From positions 1,364,001 to 1,428,000 of the forward strand of contig CM065887.1 in the NCBI GenBank assembly GCA_033439255.1: a DNA stretch of 64,000 nt, written 5' to 3'. The stretch's first letter is position 1. Each line of letters opens with the position of its first letter. The notes under the pieces were generated by a model. That model made no database searches. It was not told the DNA's origin and worked only from the letters and a program-made list of their open reading frames with translations. Positions 1 through 11,273 of the stretch are shown piece after piece. Source of the DNA: Hericium rajendrae (Eukaryota > Basidiomycota > Agaricomycetes > Russulales > Hericiaceae). A program made the translations under genes and the position numbers.

Positions 1-844
1 CCCGTGCACGTGTCCTTCCTTCCTTCCACCTGTGCCACCATTTGTCTCCGTCTGGACTCTGGCGCCTCGACCAGCTTGTGGTTCACCGCCGATGAGCCAC
101 AAACGGCACCTTGTTCTTCCTCATTCACTTTGTCATTGTCAAAGTCTAGATTTCCTGATCTCGTAGAGAAGGGGAAACTCGACCATATTGTGGACCCAGA
201 TATTGCGATGAGACTATCGAGGAAGGTAGGTGGACTTGTTGTGGATGTGTAACTCAGCAGGAAGGAAACAAAGCCACCTCACCTCAGTCATAGTGAAGGG
301 GAAGAATAACCGACGAAGGAGGATAGGAAGGCAAGCTCAGCGATATAAGAAAATACGACAGATGCCTGAACATTTCCATGACATCATCTACAAGCAGAGC
401 CTGTCGGCAACTAGAAAAAAATACAACCGAAACGGACGAAGGAGAGATTGTTCTCGTCGCCCATCTCTTGGATATTCTGACATCTTCGTGTCCAAAAGAT
501 TCTCCGTCTGCAACACAGCATGCGATGTTTTGTTCTCAGCAACAAGATTGTACGTTGCTTTCCAGGCCGGTCCAGAAGTTGCGCTCAAGCCACCTGTTCG
601 ATGACATGTACGCACGGCGCCCGTAGCCGCAAACCCACAGCCGAACGCCATAATTCCTTTGAGACACCTCAGTATCACCGTTCGGGCACCGGGAGGCCCA
701 GCCGGTGCGCCTCTTTCTTTTTGAATCTTATCATGAAAATTTGCGATGCCGCGTACGACGCGAGAGCGCTCGAGTCAAAGCGGTTGGTCAATGCGGTGGC
801 AGGGTGAGACTGGCTGGAGCTTGTGAAACGTTTGTCGAGGCAAC
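1..844. other. No gene recognised
   Basis: No open frame here has a recognisable domain or a consistent set of splice sites. The second exon expected for the BTB relic that follows (it would lie here, on the minus strand) is not found: the IWDALPSLCGF-type ending shared by all family members is absent on both strands. Confidence 0.5.
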
Positions 845-1103
845 GGTCTTGGCTGTGTCTGATGACGCAAAGCTCATGTGCTTTGACGAGCAGAGGAGAG
901 GTCCTCCAAACGCCTCGCCATGGGTGACATCGGCTTTAAACGTCTCTCGAAAGACTAACGAATGGACTCCCAGGATGCATTTGTCGACGCGAAACCCAAT
1001 TCACGATGTCTCCGTGTTCTATAAAGCTCGAACCGTAGGCCACACTCTAAGCATGGTCAGACTCACCTTCAATTTCTGCATCGTGCTGAGGCGTCGATGC
1101 CAT
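845..1103 (-). pseudogene. BTB relic C: decayed exon 1 of a BTB/POZ gene
   Basis: The minus strand is a visibly decayed copy of exon 1 of the BTB gene at 61118-62217. The start context (GCAACCATGGCA, ATG at 1103) is shared. Further in, pieces equivalent to GDIV, GFRV-x-KC and VF-x-E-x-F align at nucleotide level. Most of the N-terminal region is missing, there is a two-base deletion next to the ELWLEHGD position, and the frame is broken several times. Similarity fades near 845, before the intron, and no second exon follows. Upstream sequence (1104-1260) also matches the upstream region of 61118, so this is the remnant of a duplicated gene and not chance similarity. Confidence 0.75.
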
Positions 1104-1646
1104 GGTTGCCAGTAACGAGTGACTTGCAGACCTGAGTACAGCGGTATCGCTACTAGTTGAAACAAAAGGGAAAAAGCGACAACAGAAAATGAATAGCTCA
1201 ACGCGGCGGTATCGAACTTCAGATGAACAAACAAACGGCCCGCGACCGGCCCAGAAGGAGAGGTGTGGTGATCCACATGTTTAGAATATACGCGGGAGCC
1301 ATTTGGGCGCAACATCTGTAACGCAATCATTCGAAGTTTTTGGACAAGAGAGTCTCTCTGGGGCCCGCTTGTCAATGCGTTGCAATAAGAACATATATCA
1401 GTATCAAAACATCACAACCTATATGCTCAGCATCGTACAAACCGATCATAGGATACAAAAAATCCGAGCGAACAACATACAAATCGCTCGAAATGCAATC
1501 TGGGTGCTCCGGCGTCCGACGCGAGCGTGAACGTGGCGCAACGGTTTCCTTTCCGCCATGCTGCGTGTCTGTGAATGCGCAGATCAGTCAAATAACAACG
1601 ATGAAGCTGTGAAGGCCACATAGAAATCCACTCACGGTCGTGTGGG

Positions 1647-2739
1647 TCATGCATCCGAAGTCGATGGGTTGTCCTGAGTTTTCGTCGTCATTGATGCCGC
1701 CTGGGCCGCTTCGACTGCCGCCCAGTCTTCAAATCCGCAGAGCGAAGGGAGGGCGTCCCAAACTCTCTTTTGCAAAGCAATCCAGTACTGCCGGACGTGG
1801 TCCTTGAAGGCTTGACAGCCAGGGAATTGGCTACTGTCATCCTGTCCGACTATTTTTGGAGAAAAAATATCTCCCATAATCAGCCGCCGCAACTTGTTCT
1901 CAGTGTCCCGCATAGGCTCATCCAGGAGACCACAACACCCGTCTTGAGGGCACCTCCAGTTCCCATCTGAACGGCGGCACCCGTTCTGGAAAAGCCATTT
2001 TTCGCCCGCACGATTGTCCTTCAGCGCCTTATCGATGAGACCCATGAGATCATCGCGGAAAATCGCGCAGGCCCATCTGGTCTCGTTAGATGCGGCGCTT
2101 GTCGTTGGGTGGGCGATCTCGTTGAGAGTAAAGAATGACGACATGTAGAAAGCCATCGGAAGCATGATGGGGATGTTGTACGTTTTGGCTAGCTCAACAG
2201 CATACATCTCATCTGTATCTCCAGGTAGGTAATCACGTTTGTCGACACTCCAGGCTGAGAATGTCGAGGGGAAAATGGAGGCAAGCGTGTCGACGATTTC
2301 TTCATGCAGGTCATCGATCATATATTTGGTGGATAACTTCAGAACCGCCGCAAGCACCTTGAAGGCAGGCTTCGATTTCTTCTGTATGTACCTAAAGGAC
2401 TCGAGATAGTTATACATGTGCATCAAGCTGCCAGAGGTATGAAACGCACTGTCTGAAATGCATGGCTTTGAGAAGATGGTACATCTCCTCGGCGGAATCT
2501 TGAAGCCGCACGACAGATAGGCCCTCAGACACCTCACTTTGGGCCGGGTCAACGGTCGCGAACATGTCTTGGAAGACAGTCGAGTTCAGCGCCAAGATGC
2601 ACTGACTCGCGCAAAAGCCAGTGGTGTCGCATACGAGGACGATATCGCCACGTGCAAGCCAGAGGTCAGAATGGCGCGTCCAAGCCGGTGCCTCAGGATC
2701 ATCCTCGCGGGGACGTTTGGCGGCAGGTTGTGTGACCAT
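1647..2739 (-). CDS. BTB/POZ domain protein A
   Basis: Predicted 344-residue protein from two exons (2450-2739 and 1647-2391) joined across a 58 bp GT-AG intron in phase 2. The start is the ATG at 2739: the open frame extends upstream only to a TTG, and the paralogue at 59334 begins at the same place. The order is a basic KRPRED patch (about residues 7-12), a BTB core (W-L-x-R-GD-I-V-L-V-C ... F-Q-D-M-F, about 25-96), a BACK-like helical part starting at KLSTKYMIDDL, and the family C-terminal domain with a C-x4-CC pair and the WDALPSLCGFEDW ending. BTB proteins commonly dimerise and act as CUL3 substrate adaptors or transcription cofactors; which applies here is unknown. It is the inverted-duplicate partner of A' and has the same exon lengths in codons. 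Confidence 0.9.
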
Positions 2740-3005
2740 GTCGGGCAATTGTGCTGTGAGTGCATATAGATCGTGTGTTGAAACCTATAAAACCTACATA
2801 GTGTGTAAAAGCAAGGCGACAAAGCTTTGTATGGAGGACGACGTACCCTGACAAGGTATCTGGCAAGTCTGCTTCAACAATTCTCCTTTGAAACACAGCA
2901 GAGTTGATCTCCCACCGGTCTACAGAAGTTGAGACTTGAAAGAGACGTGATGGTCGACCGACAACCGTCAATCGATACCATGGGATGGTGCAGAGACTGA
3001 ATGAC

Positions 3006-3024
3006 ATCGGGCCGAAGCCGGACC
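3006..3024 (+). promoter_or_regulatory. GC-rich element in the A / relic D divergent promoter
   Basis: The 19-base sequence ATCGGGCCGAAGCCGGACC lies between the starts of BTB gene A (2739, minus) and relic D (3256, plus). Near-identical elements occupy the equivalent position between divergent BTB genes at 59058-59076 (one difference, reverse strand), 46647-46664 and 44645-44662. The spaced CGG/CCG triplets resemble sites bound by fungal Zn2Cys6 regulators, which is inference only. Confidence 0.5.
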
Positions 3025-3255
3025 GCTCGACGATGCCACGGTTCGACAAGATGTGACTTCAACGTCAACGTCGCTGCCGCTGGAGCCTGTTCCTGAGGCC
3101 GCGTACTATCTGGTCTGCATAATCAAAGGTGAGCCTGAAATTGATCAAATTATTACAAGGGGAATGTGGATGATTATGCTTCCTAGCAGCCTCTCTTGTC
3201 ATTCGTGCCGCGCTGACATTCAGAGGCTCTAGGATGGTTTTCCGGGTGCTGTGCC

Positions 3256-3335
3256 ATGTCTGCGTCTACGCGCTCTTCGAAGCATCGTAGACAGGAGAAA
3301 ACCGAAGGGACAGCTTGGGCTCAATATGCGGAATC
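3256..3335 (+). pseudogene. BTB relic D: first 25-30 codons of a BTB gene
   Basis: The plus strand starts with an ATG at 3256 and encodes the same N-terminus as the minus-strand BTB gene at 57777-58815 (STRSSK-x-RRQEKTEGTAWAQ). Similarity stops near 3335, where the BTB core should begin, and a stop codon follows soon after. The upstream sequence is also shared with the promoter of 58815. The rest of the gene is absent from 3340-3572. This shows that the D gene was present before the inverted duplication and was later deleted from this arm. Confidence 0.8.
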
Positions 3336-3572
3336 GAAATGGCCATGAATCAACTGGCAGTAGAAAATAAGCAGTACTAATAAGGTGAGTAGAGGAACGG
3401 TACAGAGGCATTATCGGTAAGGTAGCGCTTTACAGTAGCGATATAAGGGAATGAGGGATAGAGGTGTCAGCGGTGTGATGAGATGGTGGCACGTGGGCCT
3501 TCTGCCCTTCAAAGGATCGGTGCGTCAGATAATTATCAAATATCATTGATCATACCCAGCAGACCCCACCAG

Positions 3573-4635
3573 CTATGCCTTGGATCCCGCAACAGCAGCC
3601 TGAGCAGTCTTGACAGCCGCCCAGTCCTTGTACCCGCAGAGCGACGGCAAAGCATCCCATACCTTGCCCTGCGCCGTAAGCCAATACTGATCTACGCGGG
3701 TCCTCAGATGCTTGCAGATCTTGTTATATTTCGGATGCATTCGGCCCAGGCCTGGCGAGAAGATATCGTTCAGTGCAAGGCGCTGGAACTTCTGTTCACT
3801 GTCCGCGAAGGAGCTTTCCGTTAAGACACAACACCCGAGATCGCACTCCCGCCAGCACCTCGCACCAAAGGCTCCGCGCTGAACATGCCGTGAGTCCTTC
3901 TCGCTTCTGCTATCCGACAGCGCATTATATGCGACGTTCGCAAACTCGTCGCGGAACATGGCGCAGGTCCATCGCGTCGCATTTGAAGCTCTGGTCTTCT
4001 TCGTCATGCTGATTCGCCTTGCGGTGTGCAAGCTGGCGAGATGGCATGCTGCGGGGAGGATGATGGGGACGTCGTGCTGTTTCGCGAGCTCGACGGCATA
4101 CATCGCGTCGAGGTCTGGTGGGAGGTAGTGGATCTTGCTGTCGGTCCAGGCGGCCAGCGATGAAGGAAATATCAAAGTGAGCGCATCGACGGCTTCTTCG
4201 CGCAGGTCGTCGATCATGTATTTTGTTGATAAGTGGAGGATTGCCGCGAGGGCTTTGAATCCGGGCCGCGATGTCTTTCGGACATATCTGCATGGTGGCA
4301 GCTCGCCCGTCAGCAAAATGAGAGGATAAAAGAGGTGACACTCACTGTCTGGAATGCATTGCCTTCAGCAGATGATACATATCATCTGCAGGATCATGAA
4401 GCTGCACAACCGAAAGACCCTCGTATGTCTCGTTCTGAGAGGGGTCGACAGTCAAGAACATCGAGTGAAAGATCGATGAGTTTAGTGACAAAACGCATTG
4501 GCTGACGCAGAATCCAGTGGTATTGCATACGATGACGATGTCACCGCGGGTCAGCCAGAGGTCTGGATGGCGAGTCCATATCCGCACGTCGTCTTCGCGG
4601 CGGCGTTTGTTGGGAGGGGGCGTTATAACATCCAT
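3573..4635 (-). CDS. BTB/POZ domain protein B
   Basis: Predicted 334 residues from exons 4346-4635 and 3573-4287, with a 58 bp phase-2 intron after the H-S-R-Q version of the family motif. The ATG at 4635 is chosen because it aligns with the MDV-x-TP start of its partner at 55776; the frame extends upstream only to a TTG. The N-terminus has a KRRRED patch, followed by the BTB core (LTRGDIVIVCNTTGFCVSQC), the KYMIDDLREEAVDAL helical part, and the C-terminal domain with C-x3-CC, FSPGLGR and WDALPSLCGYKDW. Only one cysteine remains of the second cysteine pair (ICKHLRTR). It is the left-arm copy of B' at 55776-56847. Confidence 0.9.
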
Positions 4636-4963
4636 CGAAGAGGCTTCAGCAAGTTTCAACTGAGCTCCGAAAGAGAGAATGTCGCTATCTTCCGGTATGT
4701 ATTGTAGGCTTGGTGAAAATATCCACAGACGGCTGCAGGAAGCGTAAAATACCTGAAATCTTTGAAAACAATGTTATTATCTGTATGCCTAATGTTTCAT
4801 ACCTTGGCTCAATATAGACTGGTGACCGTCTCTCGATACACAATGACGGAAGAGTCGAGTATTGCTCAATATGCAGACTGCGTTCGTACGAGTGTCGAGG
4901 AATACACGAAGGAACCTCGCGCCCGAAGGCAGGGGGTCTTGCCAGAGGGGCTCACAAGCCACC

Positions 4964-4976
4964 CCGGGCCGATCGG
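4964..4976 (+). promoter_or_regulatory. CCGGGCCGATCGG element upstream of BTB gene B
   Basis: A CCGGGCCGATCGG sequence lies about 330 bases upstream of gene B. The matching stretch upstream of B' (55482-55502) carries an 8-base inverted repeat, ATCGGCCC and GGGCCGAT. Both share the GGGCCGAT half-site with the elements in the divergent BTB promoters. A functional role is inferred only from recurrence. Confidence 0.35.
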
Positions 4977-5294
4977 ATCTGGCGTGCGATCGCCATTTCT
5001 TCGACCTGGATGCAGTTCTCAACGAGTTAACTGTTAGCTTGTCGAATAACGTATGGTATATGGTAAGTATGTGGAGGGCAGACTGACTTTGCGCGTTGAT
5101 GCTGCGGGTTTTTGAAGGGGATCTTCCAGCGGAGGTTGCTTACCTTCATTATAGTAATAACATAGTAAGTCTAAGTACTTCCTCGATGTCGTGCGGCATA
5201 AATTCGGTCCAGTCATACAAGGTATAGCTACATGTGGCATATCCAGAACGAAGTCCAAGAAAGAGTCAATCATAAAGCATCACAGGTCATAACT

Positions 5295-6415
5295 TCATGC
5301 AAACAGCGCCCTCCCGGAGAGCCTTCTCCCACCAGCAACAGGTCCATGGCAACTCACCGCCTGCTGCACCGAAACACCCTCATACCGCGCAGCCCTCAAC
5401 ACCTCCAGCTCGCGCCTCTGCACCACACACAGCCGCTGCACCTCGCCATACGCCCGCTCCCGCTCCCCAATAACCCTTCGCTGCCTCTCCACCTCCCTAA
5501 CCAACCCCCTCTCCCGTTCTCCCGCCTCTTCGATATACCGTGCCGCTGCACACCAATCAGCCCCACCCCACCTAACCTCATAAAGGAAAACGACGCACCG
5601 GCATCCACGACATTGCGCATCGCCGTCCGCCGGCGCTTCCACTCGGCCCCAAGCACGCTCGCAAAATACGCCTCCGGCACGGCCCCACGCAGCCTATCGA
5701 GCGCGCCCGCCCGCTCCGCGCGCACCACGCGCTGTTTCACCGCGTCCTCGCTGTCCACGAGGCGCCGCTTTGTGCCGCGCGGCGGGGGCGGCACCCAGAG
5801 CTCGACGGAGAGCGTGGACTCGGAGTGCGCGGCGCGGTGGTGGGTCGGGCGGAAGGCGGTGGACGCGGGAGCGGGCGGCGGCTCGGAGTGCCGGCTTTGG
5901 GGCGCTGGGTCCGGCTTCGTCGGGGGCGGGGAGGGGAGGGAGAGTTTCCAGTCGTCACTGTCGAGGTCGGACAGCGCGGGCGAGAGGCCTTCCGGGGATT
6001 TGCACGGCATGGCCGATGGCGCGGTCGTCTGCCTGGATTCCAACGCGTCAGTTGAACGCGCGGCGCCCTGTGCTGGGGCACGTACCATGGAGCCTGCGCG
6101 TCCGTGTTGAAGGGTGCGTCGAAGTTGTCGTTGAGCAGCTCGGAGAATGGGGTCGAGAGGAGGTCTGGGGACGTGTGTGGCGACAGCGGGCTGGTTGTGC
6201 TGCTTTGTGTCATGTCAGTGAAATATGCTGACGATGATGCGCCAGAGCACGCACCGGCCACAGCCGTCCCCGTCGGGCAAGCACATCGGATCGTCATGGA
6301 AATAGTCATGTTGGTCGTGATTCATATTCAGCTCCGGGCCAAACAGCTCTGCGAAGAGCGGGTCTTCGTCGGGGCCTCCGGAGGCCACGATCACCGAGTC
6401 GTAAGGACAGGACAT
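5295..6415 (-). CDS. Putative bHLH-type regulator with coiled-coil tail
   Basis: Predicted 320 residues from four exons (6255-6415, 6086-6202, 5599-6032, 5295-5545) with introns of 52, 53 and 53 bp; all phases close and no stop is crossed. The N-terminal half is acidic and Ser/Pro-rich, as in activation regions. From about residue 200 it has a basic stretch (RGTKRRLVDSEDAVKQR), a helix (RAERAGALDRLRGAVPE), a loop with WKRRRTAM, a second helix (RNVVDAAARYIEE) and then a heptad-like coiled coil (GLVREVERQRRVIGERE). This order resembles a bHLH-zipper protein, but the basic residues do not match the E-box-binding consensus closely, so the family call is tentative. The gene model itself is well supported. 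Nothing nearby indicates its targets. Confidence 0.65.
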
Positions 6416-8595
6416 GGTCTACACGTCACGAAAACAAGATAGCAGGACAGCAAAGCAAGACAGCGAGACGAGACAGAGACAGAAAGCGAGAAAACAATGA
6501 GACGGGAAGATCTAGTGTCCATTTCCCGGTGAGCCAGCTGGCGTTGATATAAGTAGCAGCAGTACAAGGAAGTGGGGCCGCCAGAAAGCGGGGCGCAGGT
6601 CATTGGGATTGCCGCCTTTGAATAGGTCCTTGTAGTTTGTCGTGATAGCGACACCGGGAAGTGGAATCACAAGGACGGAGCTGCATATAGTAAGCCCGGA
6701 CGCGGACAAGCAAATGCTGAAGGTGAAGACCTCGCCATATGATCCTGTCAATGAAGAGCGGTCTCGTAGGCGACGTATGGAAGAGCACCAGGCATCATCG
6801 CAGTACTTGGGTACGTTCAAAAGCCGTTAGAGCTGTAGCTACGCACGATGTCAGCTTGTGTGTCGTCGCGATCAGTATCTGTCAAGGCACTTCGGATGTC
6901 TTGTTGAAGTCTGTGGTCGTCAGCTTGTCGGCAGCAATTCCACCCCCCCATCAGGGCCCTACCAAATAAGAAACAAAGGACATCGAGGCCGCCGATAGGG
7001 AAAATACAAGGACAGCAGCCGTTCGCGTCTGTGGTGATGGAAACGTTGCAGGAAGCGCTGGTGGCGCGAAGGACGGCGTCGGAGTTCGCCGCAGAGTCGG
7101 CTGCTGAGCCGGAGACCTGTCTACTTCTTTGCCCCGCACTTTGGTCTGTACATCTTCCGTCCACTGGCAACACAAATATGCCATCCCACAATGTTACACT
7201 GAGTACATTGCCGTAGGTAATCCTTGATTGGAAAAGGACAGTATATTCGTCCTTCAGGTTTCAATATATCTACAATCTAAAGTTTGGGAGCACCGCATGC
7301 TCAAGAGCTCAACGCCTCGTCTGGGGCATGCCTGGAACTCGATATCATTCAGTCGTAAACATCGGGCTTTCCCAAAAGGGGGAGAACGGTCCTACGCGTA
7401 AAAAGCCATGCACTCCAGCCAGCCCGGCCATTTCTTGCAGAAAAGTTGCCCTGGCCTAGTTCTTGCTTCATGTAAGTCGGACCTTCGTGTGAACTGAACC
7501 TGGCTGTTAACAAGGCAGAAAAGGTCACATTAAAGTTGGTACGCATGATAGCCCGCCATTTTCGGAGCTTGCGAGTCGAGATGCTGATGATCATGGGATC
7601 TGTGGGAATAGTTGGTCCACGACAGACGGAAAGGTGGCAGAGATATCGACCTGGGTAAGGTCCACTAGCTTGAGGAAGTCTCCTTGCCGCTTTTCTGCCT
7701 CCAGTCTCTGAGACCTACGCGTGTTTGGGTATCATGGAGGAGCGACGCTAGCCCCGCAGCCGATGGTTGAACGTCGCTTGGAGGAGTGGATGGAAATGGC
7801 GAATTAAGGCTCTGCATTACGTTGAGGCCAGGCAACAGTCCGTTTGACCAAGGGGGATCCAGCACGTTGCGAGGAGCCTTACCTAGGAGCCTGCCTTTGA
7901 CGTGACCTTCCTCGATTGGGTCTCCGTGACTTGTAGCTCCATATCACACAACGGGTAACGGCGTTTGAGACGGTTTAACTCAATCCCAATGCGGCAGCAG
8001 CAGCGTCGCCTTGGAGCCTTGAGGAAGAAGCAGCCCGAGATAATTAAAACAGATGTTGCATTGGCCTCTAGTGCAGTGCCGGGCCTCTGATCGGAAGCTT
8101 CTCTCCCATATTGAATTTTCTATACGTGGTCCACGGTGAAGTGTGGTGAGCGAGAACGACGCATAGCAGTGGCCTGTCATCTGAGGCGATATACGCATTA
8201 TGAAACGGGGAAAACTGACAATGTCAATGAACTCAGAGTCGGAGCCCGTGCTATCGGAATATTGGCAGTCTCTACACACTTTTGGCTGTTACTCTGCGCA
8301 TCCAGCTGCTGTTCCAAAACGTTCTCCTTTTCGTGTAACTATTATAAGGTGAATTGCATCCCCAGGCCGTGAATTGTGCGCTGCGGTAATACAGGGTAAT
8401 ATGTTGGAAGTTTTGTCGCGAGATTGGTCGTTGACGAACATTGAGCGCTGAGCCGACGCGGTGGCTGCTGCAAGCGTGGGAAAAATAACTTTTGGCCTGC
8501 CTCCTGCTGCAGCGACCACCGTCTGCACCCGCTCTACAGTCGGGCGTCCTTCTCCTCCTCGACCATACCTTCACGGATCTTCAAGAATCGCAGCA
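6416..8595. other. Long stretch without a confident gene
   Basis: About 2.2 kb separates the bHLH-like gene from NOG1. On the minus strand, 6512-7184 has open frames with hydrophobic stretches (for example TAAVLVFSLSAASMSFVSYL near 6960-7020 and HFLVLLLLIST near 6540), so a small multi-intron membrane or secreted protein is possible, but I could not join the pieces with convincing splice sites. I see nothing in 7200-8500. The NOG1 promoter should lie just upstream of 8596. Confidence 0.3.
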
Positions 8596-10969
8596 ATGTC
8601 GACGAGCGGATTGAAGGCGATTGCGCCTGTGCCCACAGCGGCGGATTTCTTGGACATTGTCTTGTCCAAGACCCAACGGAAAACCCCCACCGTGCGTGTC
8701 TTATCTTTGAACGATCGAGCAATGTCTGACAGGTCGAACTTCTGCATAGGTTATCCACAAAAACTTCAAAATCAGCCGTATCCGCAACTTCTACATGCGC
8801 AAGGTCAAGTTCACACAAGACACCTTCGACGAAAAGCTCGGTGCTATCCTCACCGAATTCCCCATGCTTGATGTTCGTTAGTATTGCAGCCAATTCGAGC
8901 TTTTTCTGACCTGTTCAATGTTCTCAGGATCTCCATCCGTTCCTCTCATCTCTCATGAACGTTCTGTACGACAAGAACCACTACAAGCTCGCCCTCGGTC
9001 AGCTACGGACCGCCCGCCATCTCATTGATCAAGTCGCAAAAGACTACGTCCGCCTCCTCAAATTCGGAGACAGTCTCTACCGATGCAAGCAGCTCAAGCG
9101 AGCCGCCCTCGGTCGGTGCGTATGCCACCATCTCCCACATACCCCATACTGACCGATCGCAGGATGGCGACCATCATGAAGCGGCAAAAAGACCCGCTCG
9201 CCTACCTCGAGCAGGTCCGACAGCACATTTCCCGTCTCCCCGCGATCGACCCGAACACGCGCACGCTGCTCATCTGCGGGTACCCGAACGTCGGCAAGTC
9301 GTCGTTCATCAACAAGGTGACGCGCGCGGACGTCGACGTGCAGCCGTACGCGTTCACGACCAAGTCGCTCTTCGTCGGGCACCTCGACTACAAGTACCTC
9401 CGCTGGCAGGTCATCGACACGCCCGGGATCCTCGACCACCCGCTCGAGGAGATGAACACGATCGAGATGCAGAGCATCACCGCGCTCGCGCATCTGAAGA
9501 GCTGCGTGCTCTATTTCATGGATCTGAGCGAGCAGTGCGGGTACTCCGTCGAGGCGCAGGTGCGTAGCCCCCTCCTCTTTGTCCAGCGCGATGCTCACCG
9601 ATCGCACAGTGCAAGCTCTTCCACTCCATCAAGCCGCTCTTCAGCGGCAAGCCCACCGTCCTCGTCATCAACAAGATCGACGTGACGCGCCTCGACGACC
9701 TCACGCCCGACGTGCGCGCGCTCGTGCAGGAGATCATCGACGCGGAGGACGTGCACTGCGTGCAGGTCTCGTGCCACTCCGAGGAGGGCGTCATGGAGCT
9801 CAAGAACAGGGCGTGCGACGCGCTGCTCGCGCAGCGCGTCGACAGCAAGCTCAAGGGCAGCAAGATCAGCACCGTCATCAACCGCATCCACGTCGCGCAG
9901 CCGAAGCCGCGCGACGAGGTCGTGCGCGGGCCGTTCGTCCCGGCGGTCGTGCAGGAGCGGAAGAAGTACGACAAGAACGATCCGGAACGGAAGAAGCTGG
10001 AGAGGGACCTCGAGGCGGAGGAGGGCGGCGCGGGCGTGTACAACATCAATATGAAAAGTGCGTCGCCGTTGCGCTGTGCTTCTTGCGCATATATTGACGT
10101 TTGATGTGGCAGAGAACTACCTCCTTGCGAACCCGGAGTGGAGGGAGGACATCGTCCCCGAGATCATGGACGGGAAGAACGTCGCGGACTTCATCGACGC
10201 CGAGATCGCGGAGAAGCTCGAGGCGCTCGAGCGCGAGGAGGAGCGGCTGCAGGCCGAGGGCTTCTACGACGACGAGGAAAACATGGTGCGCCCCCTTACC
10301 CCTTACCCTTACCCCCTCCCTTGTCTGCCCCGCTGATGCGTGCTGCAGTTCGACTCGGACGACGAGCGCGAGGCCGCGGAGATGCAGGTCGCGAACGAGT
10401 ACAGGAACGACGCGCAGAGCAAGAAGAAGATGAAGAACAAGGCGCGCCTGCCGCGCACGGCGGGGCTGCGCACGCTGTCGGACATGACGGCCGACCTCAG
10501 CAAGGCGGGCCTCGACACGAGCCGGCTCGAGGAGCGCGCGATCATGCTCGCGAAGGTCCGCGGCGAGCAGCGCAAGCGCAAGCGCGAGGAAGGGGAGGGC
10601 ATGGACGTCGACGAGGCGGGCGAGGGCGAGTGGATGGACGTCGACGGGGCGGACACGACGCCGCAGAAGCGCGGGAAGGCGAACTCGGGCGCGGTCGTCG
10701 CGCGGAACAAGCGCGAGCCGCGGTCGAATCGCCAGCTGGCGGGCATGCGCGACGACGCGCAGGCGGAGCAGGCGATCAAGATGCGCAATGCCAGGCAGCG
10801 GCCGCGCAATATGCAGGCCAAGGCCGGCGAGGGCGACCGCGTCATCCAGACCAAAATGGTATGTCTCGTGGTTCTGTTTTTGCGCGATGGCATGTTGATT
10901 GATTCGATTGTGCAGCCGAAACATTTGTTCGCTGGAAAGCGAAAGATGGGCAAGACCAGTCGCAGATAG
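8596..10969 (+). CDS. NOG1: Nucleolar GTP-binding protein 1 (60S ribosome biogenesis)
   Basis: Predicted 662 residues from eight exons (8596-8691, 8750-8872, 8928-9115, 9163-9559, 9610-10057, 10113-10285, 10349-10858, 10916-10969); every phase closes. Yeast Nog1 is about 650 residues. The N-terminal helical region ([17 protein letters not shown]) is followed by an OBG-type GTPase domain: G1 [10 protein letters not shown]3 DTPGILD, G4 NKID. The C-terminal half is charged and Lys/Arg/Glu-rich and ends in a basic [10 protein letters not shown] tail. Nog1 is an essential nucleolar GTPase that associates with pre-60S particles and is needed for their maturation and export. Codon use is strongly GC-biased compared with the BTB genes around it, as expected for a highly expressed gene. 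Identification is secure. Confidence 0.97.
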
Positions 10970-11273
10970 TTGGTGCCGGCTGTTATATCGCAGGGCTTGT
11001 TATATCGCGCATTTATTGTATTCCTCATGCTTGTATTCTCCTTCATTCTGCTTTAATATCAGATGGATCATCTAGAGATAGATGCGGACGCTACGTCCGA
11101 TGCCTGGCAGGATTTGTCTCGTTAAAATGAAAGCAGCAAAAACTGGCCCGTGGACGAAAGGATAGGGTGTATTGCAAGCATCACATCGTGTAACAAGCAC
11201 CACATCGTGAAAAGTGACTAGCTAAATGGCAACGTGGGGAAATCAACATTATAATCCTGTCAATCAGTCCGAG

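Larger units (their letters stand above)
845..5060 (+). repeat. Left arm of a large inverted segmental duplication
   Basis: This arm contains, left to right, BTB relic C(-), BTB gene A(-), relic D(+) and BTB gene B(-). Reverse-complemented it matches 55395-61400, where the order is B'(+), D'(-), A'(+), C'(+). Similarity is visible in intergenic sequence as well as genes: 4800-5050 against 55400-55610, 2860-3232 against 58848-59270, and 1120-1650 against 60430-61110. Boundaries are by eye. The D gene has been almost deleted from this arm and the C gene is decayed. Confidence 0.8.

Noticed and set aside
705-1115. Plus-strand open frame of 136 codons
   Set aside because: It is the antisense of the decayed BTB exon on the minus strand, where nucleotide similarity to 61118-61400 is clear.
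9025-10924. Long open frames on both strands overlapping NOG1
   Set aside because: High GC content keeps alternative frames open; only the NOG1 frame carries conserved motifs and closing splice phases.
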